Counted from the first letter of the stretch, positions 44,660 to 53,923 are shown. The stretch: 64,000 nucleotides of DNA from Haloarcula laminariae (GCF_025457605.1 NZ_JAMZFY010000001.1:1488001-1552000); one strand, 5' to 3'. Made by a program: numbers and translations. The notes: generated by a model from the sequence alone, not told the origin.

Positions 44660-45532
44660 ATGACCTACAGCGAGTACATGCGCGGCGACGAGGTAACGCT
44701 CGGCGTCGCTCCGACCGGCTATCGACACTCGACGGACGTGAACGACGCCCTCCCGGTCGAACCCGAGTCCGTCGCGACACAGGTGTACGAGTCGGTGGCG
44801 CTCGGGGCGACCGTCGCCCACCTCCACGGACGCGACGGCGACGGGGCCCCCGACCCGGCGCGGCTGCCCGCGTTCGGGCGCGCGGTCAGGGAGCTGTGTG
44901 GGCACGACGTGCTGCTCGAATACGCGGCGGGGCCGGACGCGCCGCTGGGCGACTTCCTCGACGCGCTGGACGCGGCGCCGGCCCCCGACCTCGTCACCGT
45001 CCGGCTGGGGCCGACGCAGTCGGGCTATCGGTCGGTCGCGGAGACGAGCCGCCGCGACACGGAGCGGCTCGTCGAGGCGGCGCTCGACCGCGGCATCACC
45101 CCGAACCTGCTGGTGACTGGCGGCGCCGACTCCCACGAACTCGCCCGTCTGTGCCAGGAGTCGTTGCTGCCCGACCCGCCCGTGGTCACGCTCCAGCTGG
45201 GCGCCCCCTCGGGGGCTGTCGGGTCGCCCCTGAGTCTGCTCGCGCTCCTCGATTCGGTGCCCGAGTCGGCCCACTGCTTCGTCCGCGCGACCGGCCCCAA
45301 CCAGTACCCGCTGACGGCGATGGCCTTCTTCATGGGCGCCCACCCGATGGTCGGCATGGCGGACAACCTCTTTTTCGACCCGGACACCCCGGTCGAGCGC
45401 AACGCCCAGCTCGTCCGGACGATGGCACAGCTGGCACAGCGTTCGCTCCGTTCGCTGGCGTCCGTCGAGAGCGCTCGCCGTCGGCTCGCCGTCCCGGCGG
45501 CGCTCACCGAGGACACCGACGTCGAGGCGTAG
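44660..45532 (+). CDS. BKACE-family beta-keto acid cleavage-type enzyme
   Basis: 290 residues. TIM-barrel BKACE features: an early strand VTLGVAPTGYRHST and a metal motif HLHGRDGDG, then LLEYAAGPDAPLGD, ITPNLLVTGG and a late strand FVRATGPNQYPLTAMA. The family cleaves beta-keto acids with acetyl-CoA (first member: 3-keto-5-aminohexanoate cleavage enzyme). Metal ligands His-x-His and others are present. Substrate cannot be predicted; no lysine-fermentation genes adjoin. Confidence 0.8.
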   Translation: MTYSEYMRGDEVTLGVAPTGYRHSTDVNDALPVEPESVATQVYESVALGATVAHLHGRDGDGAPDPARLPAFGRAVRELCGHDVLLEYAAGPDAPLGDFLDALDAAPAPDLVTVRLGPTQSGYRSVAETSRRDTERLVEAALDRGITPNLLVTGGADSHELARLCQESLLPDPPVVTLQLGAPSGAVGSPLSLLALLDSVPESAHCFVRATGPNQYPLTAMAFFMGAHPMVGMADNLFFDPDTPVERNAQLVRTMAQLAQRSLRSLASVESARRRLAVPAALTEDTDVEA

Positions 45533-45594
45533 ACGCCCCGTAGCCGGCGAAGGCTGTGTATACCTTTGCCTGCGGGGGTTGCCCTCCGGATACG

Positions 45595-46386
45595 ATGGAC
45601 GCAGTAATACTCGCGGCCGGACAGGGGACTCGACTCCGCCCACTCACCGACGACAAGCCGAAAGGGATGGTCGAAGTGGACGGGAAACCGATACTCACAC
45701 ACTGTTTCGACCAGCTCATCGAGCTGGGCGCCGACGAGCTGTACGTCGTCGTGGGGTACAAGAAACAGAACATCATCAACTACTACGAGGACGAGTACCG
45801 GGGCGTGCCGATAACCTACACCCACCAGCGCGAGCAGAAGGGGCTGGCCCACGCCCTGCTGACCGTCGAGGAGCACATCGACGACGACTTCATGCTGATG
45901 CTGGGGGACAACATCTTCCAGGCGAACCTCCCCGACGTGGTCAACCGCCAGCGGGAGGAACGCGCCGACGCCGCCTTCCTCGTCGAGGAAGTGCCGTGGG
46001 AGGAAGCGTCCCGCTACGGCGTTTGTGACACGAACAAGTACGGCGAGATAACGGAGGTCATCGAGAAGCCCGAGGACCCGCCCTCGAACCTCGTGATGAC
46101 CGGCTTCTACACGTTCACTCCTGCCATTTTCCACGCCTGCCAGCTCGTCCAGCCCTCCAACCGCGACGAGTACGAGATCAGCGACGCCATCGACCTCCTG
46201 TTGCACTCGGGCCGGACCATCGACGCCATCCGCATGGACGGCTGGCGCAACGACATCGGCTACCCCGAGGACCGCGACGAGGCCGAACAGCGGCTCCGGG
46301 ACGAGGCCGACGAGGCCCAGGTCGAGGCCGGCGAGCAGTCGAACGACGCCGAGGAAGACGTCGCGTCCGTCCCGTCCTCGGAGTAA
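45595..46386 (+). CDS. aglF: AglF-like sugar-1-phosphate nucleotidyltransferase
   Basis: 263 residues from the ATG at 45595 (the frame back to 45556 is not needed). MDAVILAAGQGTRLRPLTDD is the nucleotide loop, with KPKGMVEVDGKPILTHCFDQ, MLMLGDNIFQANLPDVVNRQ, EVPWEEASRYGVCDTNKYGE, and IEKPEDPPSNLVMTGFYTFT. This agrees closely with haloarchaeal AglF, a UTP-glucose-1-phosphate uridylyltransferase in S-layer N-glycosylation. An acidic tail ends the protein. Confidence 0.87.
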   Translation: MDAVILAAGQGTRLRPLTDDKPKGMVEVDGKPILTHCFDQLIELGADELYVVVGYKKQNIINYYEDEYRGVPITYTHQREQKGLAHALLTVEEHIDDDFMLMLGDNIFQANLPDVVNRQREERADAAFLVEEVPWEEASRYGVCDTNKYGEITEVIEKPEDPPSNLVMTGFYTFTPAIFHACQLVQPSNRDEYEISDAIDLLLHSGRTIDAIRMDGWRNDIGYPEDRDEAEQRLRDEADEAQVEAGEQSNDAEEDVASVPSSE

Positions 46387-46414
46387 CCGCGTCTCTTCTC
46401 GCCCGCGGCTCCGC

Positions 46415-47353
46415 TCACGCCGCGGTGGCGTCCGGTACGGCCACGCGGTCCGCCACCGACCGCATCGTCTCCACGGTGAGGTCCGTCTCTGCCCGCACGC
46501 TGTCGATGTGGGCACAGACGGTCCGGAACCGGGCGAGGTCGGCCTCGGTCGTGAGCTCGCTCGGGCGAAGCCAGAGGTGACAGAGCCCCTCCCCCGCAGC
46601 GGCCGCGTCGACGCCGAGTTTGGCCCGCTTGACGGTCGGGTCGCCGACCGTCGCGGCGAGGAGCCGCTGGGTCGGCCCCGTCGAGCCGAACAGGGACAGC
46701 GAAGGGGGGACGTTCACGAGGCCGTACTCGTCTCTCTCCGGCTCGACGAGCGGCGGCGGGTCCCGAACCACCGTCGCCCGGGCGAGCCTGCGGAGCGGCG
46801 CCGGGTACGGGCTGTCCGCGGTGGCCTCGGGCCGGGCCCCCCGGTAGCAGCGAAAGCCCGCCTCGGCGAGTATCTCCCGGTGCCCCACCCGGTTGTGGGG
46901 GAAGACAAAGGAGGCCACGTCGACGCCGGCCGCCTCGGCGGCCTCGATAGCGCGGTCACACTCCGCGCGCGCGAGGGCTTCGGTCGCGTCGTCGTCGAAC
47001 GCCGCGTGCGAGTAGCTGTGTATCCCGATGTCGTGGTCGAGGTCGCTCCCGACCAGGTCGTCGAGTAGCCCCGGCGCGTACCGGTACTGTTCGTCCATCG
47101 GCTCCTCGCCGCGCTCGTGGGCGAACCACCCCGGCGGCGAGGGGTGGCCGACGTGAGCGCCGGCACAGTCCGTTTCGAATAGGTGGCCCACGACCGCCCA
47201 CGTCGCCGGGATGTCGTACGACTCGAGTGTCTCGGCCATCTGTTCCCACCCCCACCGGGAGCGGGCGATGCGTTCGGTCGGCCGCTGTGGGGCGGGGTTC
47301 TCGTGAAACCGCCAGCCGAGCGCCGCGTCGATAGAGATGACGACTGCTCCCAT
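46415..47353 (-). CDS. Polysaccharide deacetylase-family protein
   Basis: 312 residues. NodB-like fold: VVISIDAALGWRFHENPAPQ, with the catalytic Asp, and HDIGIHSYSHAAF with the metal-binding His-x3-His pair, then SFVFPHNRVGHREILAEAGF. These match deacetylases acting on N-acetyl sugars of surface polymers. The stop is 28 bases from the AglF stop (convergent). Probably intracellular or membrane-associated since no signal is seen. Confidence 0.82.
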   Translation of the reverse strand: MGAVVISIDAALGWRFHENPAPQRPTERIARSRWGWEQMAETLESYDIPATWAVVGHLFETDCAGAHVGHPSPPGWFAHERGEEPMDEQYRYAPGLLDDLVGSDLDHDIGIHSYSHAAFDDDATEALARAECDRAIEAAEAAGVDVASFVFPHNRVGHREILAEAGFRCYRGARPEATADSPYPAPLRRLARATVVRDPPPLVEPERDEYGLVNVPPSLSLFGSTGPTQRLLAATVGDPTVKRAKLGVDAAAAGEGLCHLWLRPSELTTEADLARFRTVCAHIDSVRAETDLTVETMRSVADRVAVPDATAA

Positions 47354-47577
47354 TTGTTCCCGACTGACCCCGCCCCGTCTAAGTTATGCCGCGGGGTGGA
47401 ATCCCGACCGCCGGGGTAGCACCCCGCTACGACGCCGCCGTCCGGTCCCGCTGACGACAGGAACAGTATAACAAAGCCCTGAACTGGTAGAAATCTCGGA
47501 CTGAGTCCAGATGACCGGTACGAATCAGAGCCAGAGCGGGTCAGTGACGGTGAACACGCGGCGAGGGGGGCCTACCG
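47354..47577. other. Intergenic; small ORF and ribosome-binding-like site upstream of the acyltransferase
   Basis: A 24-codon frame (47511-47585) ends inside the next start region. GAGGGGGG at 47563-47570 lies seven bases before the ATG at 47578 and would be a good Shine-Dalgarno sequence for it. ACAGTATAACAA near 47465-47475 may be the TATA element. No other feature seen. Confidence 0.4.
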
Positions 47578-47697
47578 ATGAGTAAGTGACAACTTGGTGA
47601 CGGCTGTCGAATCGCGGAGTCGGCCGACATCCTCCCGCCCGAGAGCGGCCAGTCGCCAGTCAGAATCGGCGCCGACTCGGTAGTCCGGGCGGGGTCG

Positions 47698-48159
47698 GTG
47701 ATCTATCCCGACGTCGTCGCCGGGAACCGGCTGCAGACCGGCCACCACGCCGTCCTCAGACCGCAGACGACCGTCGGCCACGACTGCGCCGTCGGCGCCC
47801 AGGTCGTCGTCGACGGACGGAGCGACCTCGGTGACGAGGTGGACCTACAGACCGGGGCGTACGTCCCGTCGGAGACGACCATCGGCGACCGGGTGTTCGT
47901 CGGGCCCCGGGCCGTCCTGACGAACGACCCGTACCCGCTCCGCCAGGGGGTCGACCCCGCGGGGCCGACACTCGAAGACGACGCCACCGTCGGTGCGAAC
48001 GCCACCGTGTTGCCGGGCGTGACCGTCGGTGAACGCGCCTTCGTCGCCGCGGGGGCGGTCGTCACCGAGGACGTACCACCGTCGACACTCGCGGTGGGAG
48101 CGCCGGCGAAACACCGGCCGCTACCGGAGCACCTGACCGCCGGCAACGTCCCTCGGTGA
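47698..48159 (+). CDS. Hexapeptide-repeat acyltransferase, N-terminus uncertain
   Basis: 153 residues from the GTG at 47698. Left-handed beta-helix repeats are clear: IYPDVVAGNRLQTG, TTVGHDCAVGAQVV, TIGDRVFVGPRAVLTNDPYP, ATVGANATVLPGVTVGERAF, with a His (GHHAVL) near the active site. The family makes acetyl or acyl sugar intermediates. In-frame codons from 47590 upstream look homologous and lie after an in-frame TGA following ATG 47578, so the natural start may be at 47578 (see finding). Neighbouring genes are sugar-related. Confidence 0.75.
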   Translation: MIYPDVVAGNRLQTGHHAVLRPQTTVGHDCAVGAQVVVDGRSDLGDEVDLQTGAYVPSETTIGDRVFVGPRAVLTNDPYPLRQGVDPAGPTLEDDATVGANATVLPGVTVGERAFVAAGAVVTEDVPPSTLAVGAPAKHRPLPEHLTAGNVPR

Positions 48160-48328
48160 GGTGACCCCGGAGCCGAGGGTCGGGACCGGTTATCAGGGGT
48201 GACGGGGGCCCGCTTGCGGCGGCCCGGCCGCGATACCGGGGAAGGCCCGATACCGACCCCATCGACGGGGCGGCGGCCACCCCGACAGGCGCTCTATAAC
48301 TACCGGGGCCGTTCGGGAAACGGTGACC

Positions 48329-49192
48329 ATGCCGTCGGTCGCATTCCTGGGGAGCCATCCTCTCGGCGAGCGCTGTCTGGACCAACTGACCAGCCACGAC
48401 GCCTTCTCCGTCGAGTTGGTCGTGACGTACGGGCCCGGCGAGGACACCTGGTGGGACGGCTGCCTGTACGACCGCGCCGAGCGGATGGGCCACCGGGTCG
48501 TCACACGGGACTCGGTGCGGGCGGTGCTCGACTACGACGTGGACTACCTCGTCAGCGTCTACTATCCCGACGTTCTCGACGCCGAGTTGCTGGCCCACCC
48601 GAACGTCGCCCCGCTGAACCTCCACCAGGCCGAACTGCCCCGGTATCGAGGGCAGTACGCTTTCTCGCATGCAATCATGAACGCCCGGGCGGACGACCAC
48701 TGGCGGTACGGGACCACGCTGCACGTGATGGCGCCGGAGGTCGAGACCGGCGACATCGTCGCCCGCAGGTTCGTCCCCATCGCGGAGTCCGACACGGCGC
48801 GGACGCTGTACGACCGCGTCTGTGACGCCTCCGTGGAGCTGTTCCGCGAACAGCTCACGACGCTCCGCGACGGAGCGGTCCGCCGGGTCGCGACCCCCCA
48901 GTCGGCGTACAACGGCGAGCGCTACGGCGACACCGGGGAGCGTCTCGACGTGTCCAAGGCGATTCCGGTCGAGCGGCTGGCCGACGACGACGAGGCGACG
49001 CAGCTGGCGGTGTACGATAAGATACGCGCGCTCGACTTCCCGCCGTTCGAACCGGCCTACACGGAACTGGGCGGGCGGCGGGTGTATCTCACCGCGACGA
49101 ACTACGGCGATATCTTCGGACGGACCGCGGTGGGGGACATCGACGACGAGACGGGCCGGATAGCGGTCCCACAGCCCGATGGTCGCCACTGA
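48329..49192 (+). CDS. Formyltransferase-family protein (methionyl-tRNA formyltransferase-like fold)
   Basis: 287 residues from the ATG at 48329 (a GTG at 48323 gives two more). Formyltransferase core: VAFLGSHPLGERCLDQLTSH, VSVYYPDVLDAELLAHPNVA, the catalytic NLHQAELPRYRG with Asn and His, and ETGDIV with the catalytic Asp, then the C-terminal domain. Archaea do not need Met-tRNA formylation, so a sugar-amine or amine N-formyltransferase is more likely. The acyltransferase upstream fits a modified-sugar pathway. Confidence 0.83.
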   Translation: MPSVAFLGSHPLGERCLDQLTSHDAFSVELVVTYGPGEDTWWDGCLYDRAERMGHRVVTRDSVRAVLDYDVDYLVSVYYPDVLDAELLAHPNVAPLNLHQAELPRYRGQYAFSHAIMNARADDHWRYGTTLHVMAPEVETGDIVARRFVPIAESDTARTLYDRVCDASVELFREQLTTLRDGAVRRVATPQSAYNGERYGDTGERLDVSKAIPVERLADDDEATQLAVYDKIRALDFPPFEPAYTELGGRRVYLTATNYGDIFGRTAVGDIDDETGRIAVPQPDGRH

Positions 49193-49279
49193 AAAGGGTT
49201 CCACAGCGGTCTGAAAACAGCGTCGCGAGCGGCGCGGCCGTCAGTCGGACGACCGAACGAGGAACCCACCGAGCAGCGG

Positions 49280-49561
49280 CTACAGCATGTTCTCGGCCTC
49301 GATTGTCTCCCACACTTCGAGGCCCTCGTCGGTGATGCCGTACACCCGGCCCTTGCGTCGGTTCTCCGAGACGAGCAGCGTCACGAGGTCCGTGTCGCGA
49401 AGCTCCTGGAGCGCCCGCGAGACGTGGGCGATGCTGAGCTCCGTCTCGTCCGCGATGAGCGACGGCGTCGCCGGGCCGTCCGAGAGGCGCCGGAGCGTCG
49501 CGATTCGGTACCGCGAGCTGATGACGTAGCTGATGTCGTCCCACGGGTCGGGCTCGCTCAT
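49280..49561 (-). CDS. ArsR-like winged-helix regulator
   Basis: 93 residues. Winged helix: SRYRIATLRRLSDGPATPSL, IADETELSIAHVSRALQELR and wing TLLVSENRRKGRVYGITDEG. No metal-binding cysteines, so a metal sensor is unlikely. It is convergent with the formyltransferase gene (87 bases between). Confidence 0.82.
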   Translation of the reverse strand: MSEPDPWDDISYVISSRYRIATLRRLSDGPATPSLIADETELSIAHVSRALQELRDTDLVTLLVSENRRKGRVYGITDEGLEVWETIEAENML

Positions 49562-50434
49562 CGTCGTCTCCCCTCCGTGGACGGGGCGCGTTCACAGTCG
49601 TGTTCGATGCCGCCGCTTGGTCGGGCGCGGTTGTCTGTAACCATATGGGTTCGGTGGGGCCTCGGTGCGCCGCTCGGTCGGCCGAGCCGCCGTCGGCGCG
49701 CGCGTGTCATCGTCTGGTACTCCGGCGTCGCTCGGCGACGCACTCTCGGTACAGTGTCACACGGACCCGTCCACGGCAGTCCGGGTCCGTCCGGACACCA
49801 GCCTCCGCGGCGGCCGACTGCTCGCTGACGGACTCGCCCGTGCTCTGTGCCGTGCGTTTCTCCATGCGGTTGCGGATGTCCCCGTCTCGAAGCCACTGTT
49901 GGGGGACACACACGTGGCCCCACCTTTGTTACGTATCACATATACCGGATACAGAGTGGGTATCTCCGGTGAGACGAATCGGGACCCAGCTGGGGTGAAA
50001 CTGAGCCGTTAGCGCCCGCATCCGACGAAACACGCCCTTTCTCTCTGCAAGCGATATATAATCCTCCCAACGCTTTATCTCCCGACAGGCCGTGGGCGAT
50101 GTTCGAGCGGTCCCGACCCGACACACCGTGACGGCGTTCCCGCACCGGTAAAGCGTCGTCGGGGCTCCGGGTTATCTTCCGCTACCGACCGACGGCGTCG
50201 GGAAGCGTAACCGAGATACACCGCGTCTGTTCCCGACCGTACTGGATGCTAGTTGGCCAGTACACATAAGATATATGTCAAAACAAAGTATTAAGTGTGG
50301 GACGATTGACTGTTCTGTCAGACGCTTGGGGTTCGGACAGCCCACAGATCTTGCAAGATATCGGGGGTGCAAGGAGCCAAACCCGTTGCGAGGACTACGT
50401 ACCGTCCGGATTCCGAGCTACGGAGGACCATACA
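49562..50434. other. Long gap with one weak small ORF and the leader of the next gene
   Basis: About 870 bases. A 52-codon frame on the minus strand (49707-49865, MEKRTAQSTGESVSEQSAAA…) has moderately G/C-rich third positions but no recognisable homology, and I would not call it a gene. AT-rich GATATATAATCC at 50050-50061 could be a promoter. Further right, GTATTAAG at 50288-50295 may be the TATA box of a leadered transcript for the gene at 50435, whose ribosome site GGAGG is at 50421-50425. Confidence 0.35.
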
Positions 50435-51061
50435 ATGAGTACCCAGGACCAATCCGCACACTCCAATGCCGACCAACCGACTCGAACCGACAGCCAGAAC
50501 GAGGGACCCGATGGTACAGCGCAACAGGGCGAGGAGGTCACTGAGCCCGAGCCGGAGCCGCTTTCCTTGGACCTCGTCTTCGAGATACTCAAGAACAGCC
50601 GGCGGCGCGAGGTAATTCACTATCTGAGGGACCGGGAGGCAGAAGAGCGGGTCTCGCTCGGCGAACTGGCCGAGCACGTCGCCGCCATCGAGAACGACAC
50701 GACGACCGAGCAGCTCACGTCCAGCCAGCGAAAACGGGTCTACGTCGGTCTCTACCAGTGCCACCTCCCGAAGATGGACGACATGGGGGTCGTCGACTTC
50801 AACCAGGACCGCGGCCACGTAGCGCTGGCCCCGCAGGCGGACTGTCTGACCGAGTATCTTGACCGCCCGACCGAAGACGAGAGCGTGCAGTGGCATCGGT
50901 ACTACGGCGCTATCTCGGCTGTCGGCGTCGCAATCGTCGGGCTCTCCTTTGGGGTCGGTCTCACCTCGGGGCTCGCGGCGGGGCTGCTCGGGCTCGTCAT
51001 CGCGACGTTCGCGTTTTGCTCGGCGTGTCACTGGGTCACTGAAACCCGCGAGGAAGACTGA
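50435..51061 (+). CDS. DUF7344-domain HTH protein with two C-terminal helices
   Basis: 208 residues from the ATG at 50435. GGAGG at 50421-50425 sits nine bases before it. That gives a leadered, Shine-Dalgarno-driven start, which is less common in haloarchaea. Acidic linker of about 40 residues (TEPEPEPLSLDLV), then the DUF7344 domain (FEILKNSRRREVIHYLRDRE, LAEHVAAIENDTTTEQLTSS, KRVYVGLYQCHLPKMDDMG) and two helices near 155-200. Same family and layout as the copy at 38272. Confidence 0.82.
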   Translation: MSTQDQSAHSNADQPTRTDSQNEGPDGTAQQGEEVTEPEPEPLSLDLVFEILKNSRRREVIHYLRDREAEERVSLGELAEHVAAIENDTTTEQLTSSQRKRVYVGLYQCHLPKMDDMGVVDFNQDRGHVALAPQADCLTEYLDRPTEDESVQWHRYYGAISAVGVAIVGLSFGVGLTSGLAAGLLGLVIATFAFCSACHWVTETREED

Positions 51062-51653
51062 CTCGGCGAGCGCGCCGGTCTGTCCGAAACGACGAGAGCG
51101 AAAGGGGGTGGGTCGGAGCGGTGGCCCGCCGTCGGCCGCGAGTCGGACGGGTAGGCGCGACGACCGGCCAACTGCGCCCCGCTGTGTCGGACACGCGTGG
51201 ATGGTGAACCGTTCCGGGTTGGGATGGCCGACAGCCGCCGTCACCGGCGCGCGTCGGCAACTGAAGAGAGGGACGACATCTGTATTGTAACCCTGTTCCT
51301 ACGCTTTAGACCACCCAGACAGCCCTAATTGGCCGCAGCTAAACGGGCGTATACGGACTTCCTGCGGGCCTGTCTGTAGCGTATCGGGACCACGACGCCG
51401 CCTGGGCCACGGCAGGCCGGCGTGCTCGACTCCAGGGTCGGCCTCCGGTGGTCCGGAGCGTCGTCGACAGAAGGGAAGGTGTCGGTTGTCGCGACAGGGG
51501 CCGAGGGACGCAGGACCAGGAGATGCCTCGGGTCGCGACAGTCACACGTCACGGGCCGCTCTCTATGACTATAAACGGCTTATTCGCGCTGTCCCGTCGG
51601 TAGCTCCTGCCCAGGCCCACACGTATACCAGCGTCCCTACTCTACCGGGTAGT
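51062..51653. other. Intergenic region without recognised features
   Basis: The frames here are Arg-rich and non-acidic. ACTATAAACGGC near 51566-51577 could be a promoter for the adenylyltransferase at 51654, about 80 bases on, and no nearer TATA is convincing. No repeat or RNA gene was found. Confidence 0.3.
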
Positions 51654-52175
51654 ATGTCAGCACGTATCGCCATCCTCGGTGGCACGTTCACCCCGATTCA
51701 CAACGGTCATCGCGCGTTGCTCCACAGCGCGTTCCAGACCGCGAGTCACGACGGTCAGGGGGACGGACACGTCATAGTCGGTCTGACGGCCGAATCACTG
51801 GCCCGCGAGACGCGAAGCGACCCCTCACACGCGGACCAGCTGGGCTCGTACACGGACCGAGCGGAGACGCTCGGAAACACGCTGGAGCGTATCTCCGACG
51901 CTTACCCAGCGACGTGGGAGATAGTCAAGATAACGGACACGTTCGGCCCTGCCGCCACGCGGGAGGACGCTGACGCCCTCGTCGTCGCGCCGGAGGGGAA
52001 AGCCCAGCAACGCGCCCACGAGCTGAACGACGAGCGCCTCCAGCGCGGGTACCAACCGCTCGAGATACACACCTCGCCGTTCGTGGTCGCCGAGGACGGA
52101 CTCCGCATAAGTAGCACTCGCATCCGAAACGGTGAGATAAACGCCCAGGGCCGACTACTCGAGACCGACGACTGA
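51654..52175 (+). CDS. coaD: Archaeal phosphopantetheine adenylyltransferase
   Basis: 173 residues from the ATG at 51654. The nucleotidyltransferase signature GGTFTPIHNGH has the HxGH pair (HNGH), and ISSTRIRNGEI near the C-terminus is the ISSTxIR motif. Together these define cytidylyltransferase-like enzymes of the PPAT type, here the archaeal kind (COG1019) that makes dephospho-CoA from phosphopantetheine. Length fits. The gene symbol follows the bacterial name; archaeal annotation varies. An upstream frame to 51486 is rejected. Confidence 0.85.
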   Translation: MSARIAILGGTFTPIHNGHRALLHSAFQTASHDGQGDGHVIVGLTAESLARETRSDPSHADQLGSYTDRAETLGNTLERISDAYPATWEIVKITDTFGPAATREDADALVVAPEGKAQQRAHELNDERLQRGYQPLEIHTSPFVVAEDGLRISSTRIRNGEINAQGRLLETDD

Positions 52176-52226
52176 AACGAACAGCAGTAGCGACCGTGGT
52201 GGAAAAAGTCATCGGCGGGACAGCTT

Positions 52227-52251
52227 CCTCCTGCACCGCTGCGGCAGGAGG
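52227..52251. terminator. Hairpin after the adenylyltransferase gene
   Basis: CCTCCTGC/GCAGGAGG with a nine-base loop, about 50 bases after the stop at 52175 and before the stop of the convergent small gene ending at 52276. It could end transcripts from either side. There is no T-run after it, so a role in RNA stability is equally possible. Confidence 0.4.
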
Positions 52252-52275
52252 CTCCCCCGGCGCGGACTCAGCCGG

Positions 52276-52512
52276 TCACTCGTGTGTGCTCTCGCCGCTC
52301 GGCTCGGCGAGCGTCTCCGAGAGCCCGTCGTCCTGTACCATCGTCGAGACGTACTCGGCCGTGGAGGCCTCGGCCGGGGCCACGTCCCGACCCGATTCGG
52401 TGTCTTGCTCCTGTGTCTCGACGCAGACGTCGGTGCCGGTCACCGCCAGGAAGATGTCCTGTAAGTGCTCGTGTGACGATTTGTCGCTGTCGGCTGGTAC
52501 GTCGCTGCTCAT
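52276..52512 (-). CDS. Small acidic haloarchaeal protein
   Basis: 78 residues from the ATG at 52512 (82 from the ATG at 52524). Pattern HLQDIFLAVTGTDVCVETQE, an Asp/Glu/Ala middle and VSTMVQDDGLSETLAEP resembles a small conserved haloarchaeal family (DLFVDVTG…DGLEETL). Very acidic, soluble. Function unknown. It is convergent with the adenylyltransferase gene. Confidence 0.6.
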   Translation of the reverse strand: MSSDVPADSDKSSHEHLQDIFLAVTGTDVCVETQEQDTESGRDVAPAEASTAEYVSTMVQDDGLSETLAEPSGESTHE

Positions 52513-52524
52513 CGGTCGCCCCAC

Positions 52525-52885
52525 CTACGTGTTGCAGTTCGCCGGGTCCACCGGCTGTGTACGGTTTGATCAACCATGACATGACGCCCAAGAAGCGGGG
52601 GAACATAACTATACAGCGACAAACCCGGAGTATACCCTGACTAGAGATTCTACACTCGTTGTTTACCCGGGGCTAACCGTTGTTTCGCACTGACCAGCAC
52701 CGCACGGCGAAGCATCCGCAGAAATCGGGCCGTTAGCGAGTCAGCGGTGGGTACAACCGAACTCCTGTGTTGTGAGTTCGCAACTCGGACCCTGAGTTAG
52801 CGTACTCGATGCCGCCAGTTCTGTATAGCAGTATGTGGTTTATGCGTTCACTCTCAGCCGCGAGAAATGTCTATAGAAACGTACT
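52525..52885. other. Gene-free region before the recombinase stop
   Basis: No frame with haloarchaeal codon use. The AT-rich AACATAACTATACAGC at 52603-52618 and TATAGCAGTATGTGG near 52826 are the only noticeable tracts. Both lie beyond the stop of the minus-strand recombinase and the start of the minus-strand small gene. Confidence 0.3.
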
Positions 52886-53923
52886 TCACAGCAGTGAATA
52901 AATGTGATTCTCGTAACTCTCCCGGACTCTGCTGCCCCACTCGTGGGTGTACGTGTCGATGACGTCCTGTGCCACGTCGCCCCGCAGATACTTGACGACC
53001 CCGCGGTCGCCCGTTCGGTCCCGGAGGTGGGTCGTGAAGAAGTGCCGGAAGTAGTGGGGCGTGACGTTCTCCTCGGTCCCGCCGCCGTCGCGGTACCAGC
53101 CGTGGTCGCGTGCGTGTCCCTCGACGAGGTGGTGGACCATGTCGGGCGTGAGTCGCTGTCCCCAGTCACCGCTCGTGGAGACGAACAGCGGCTCCGCGTC
53201 GGAACGGACGTCCGGCCGAATCGCCAGCCAGCGCCGCAGCGTCCGGGCGAGTTCGGCATCGACCGGAATCGTCGTGTCCCGTTTCCGCTTGTTCGAGGCG
53301 GTGCGTTTCTCGCCGTTAGTCACCGCACCGCGGCTCGGTTCAGCAGCGACGTACAGCGAGTCCGGCCGCCCGTCGAGGGCGGCGCGAACAGGCACCTCGG
53401 GGCTCGGTCCCGGTTCGGCCAGATTCAGGTCTCTGAGGTCCAGATTGCAGAGCTCGCCCGCTCGCATCCCCGTCTTCAGTAGCGTCAGAATCACTGCTCG
53501 GGTCAAGGGGTGACCGATGTCCCCGACGAACGCCCGCATCCCCTCGATGCCGATCTCACGCCGCGTCGGGTCCGTGTTGATTGACTCGTCCATCTCCTCC
53601 ATCACCAGGGTCATCGGGTTGGAGTCGAACGTCCCGACCTGCGTCATGTAGGCGAAAAACCGGTGGAGGTAGGAGGCGTACGTCGCCACGGTGCTCTCGC
53701 TGTGGTCGCCTCTGAGGCCGTGTACGTAGGCCATACAGTCCCGGTGTGAGGCCGCTGCGACCGGAACCGAACGGTCGCTCTCGGCCAGAAACGCTTCGAA
53801 GCCCCGCAACACCCGCTCGTAGAACTCCCGCGTCCGCTCGCTTTTCCCGTGGTAGGTGACGTCGTCGAGAAAGTAGCCGATGGGGTCGTCTTCGGGTTCG
53901 GGGGCCGTGGTCTCGGAACTCAT
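52886..53923 (-). CDS. Tyrosine recombinase (XerC/D-like)
   Basis: 345 residues. N-terminal SAM-like core-binding part (30-115, HSESTVATYASYLHRFFAYM) and catalytic domain 125-345 with Arg154 (TGMRAGELCNLDL), the box His290-x2-Arg293 in PHYFRHFFTT, a GD turn near 315 and nucleophile Tyr325 in VIDTYTH. The order R…HxxR…Y is complete, so it should be active. The gene follows the DUF5805 gene with a four-base overlap. Such pairs are frequent in haloarchaea and probably act on chromosome dimers or integration; no att site is visible here. Confidence 0.88.
   Translation of the reverse strand: MSSETTAPEPEDDPIGYFLDDVTYHGKSERTREFYERVLRGFEAFLAESDRSVPVAAASHRDCMAYVHGLRGDHSESTVATYASYLHRFFAYMTQVGTFDSNPMTLVMEEMDESINTDPTRREIGIEGMRAFVGDIGHPLTRAVILTLLKTGMRAGELCNLDLRDLNLAEPGPSPEVPVRAALDGRPDSLYVAAEPSRGAVTNGEKRTASNKRKRDTTIPVDAELARTLRRWLAIRPDVRSDAEPLFVSTSGDWGQRLTPDMVHHLVEGHARDHGWYRDGGGTEENVTPHYFRHFFTTHLRDRTGDRGVVKYLRGDVAQDVIDTYTHEWGSRVRESYENHIYSLL

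Noticed and set aside
49707-49865. 52-codon minus-strand ORF between the ArsR-like gene and the DUF7344 gene
   Set aside because: Only moderate codon bias, no homology signal and no clear TATA; left as a possibility in the gap entry.
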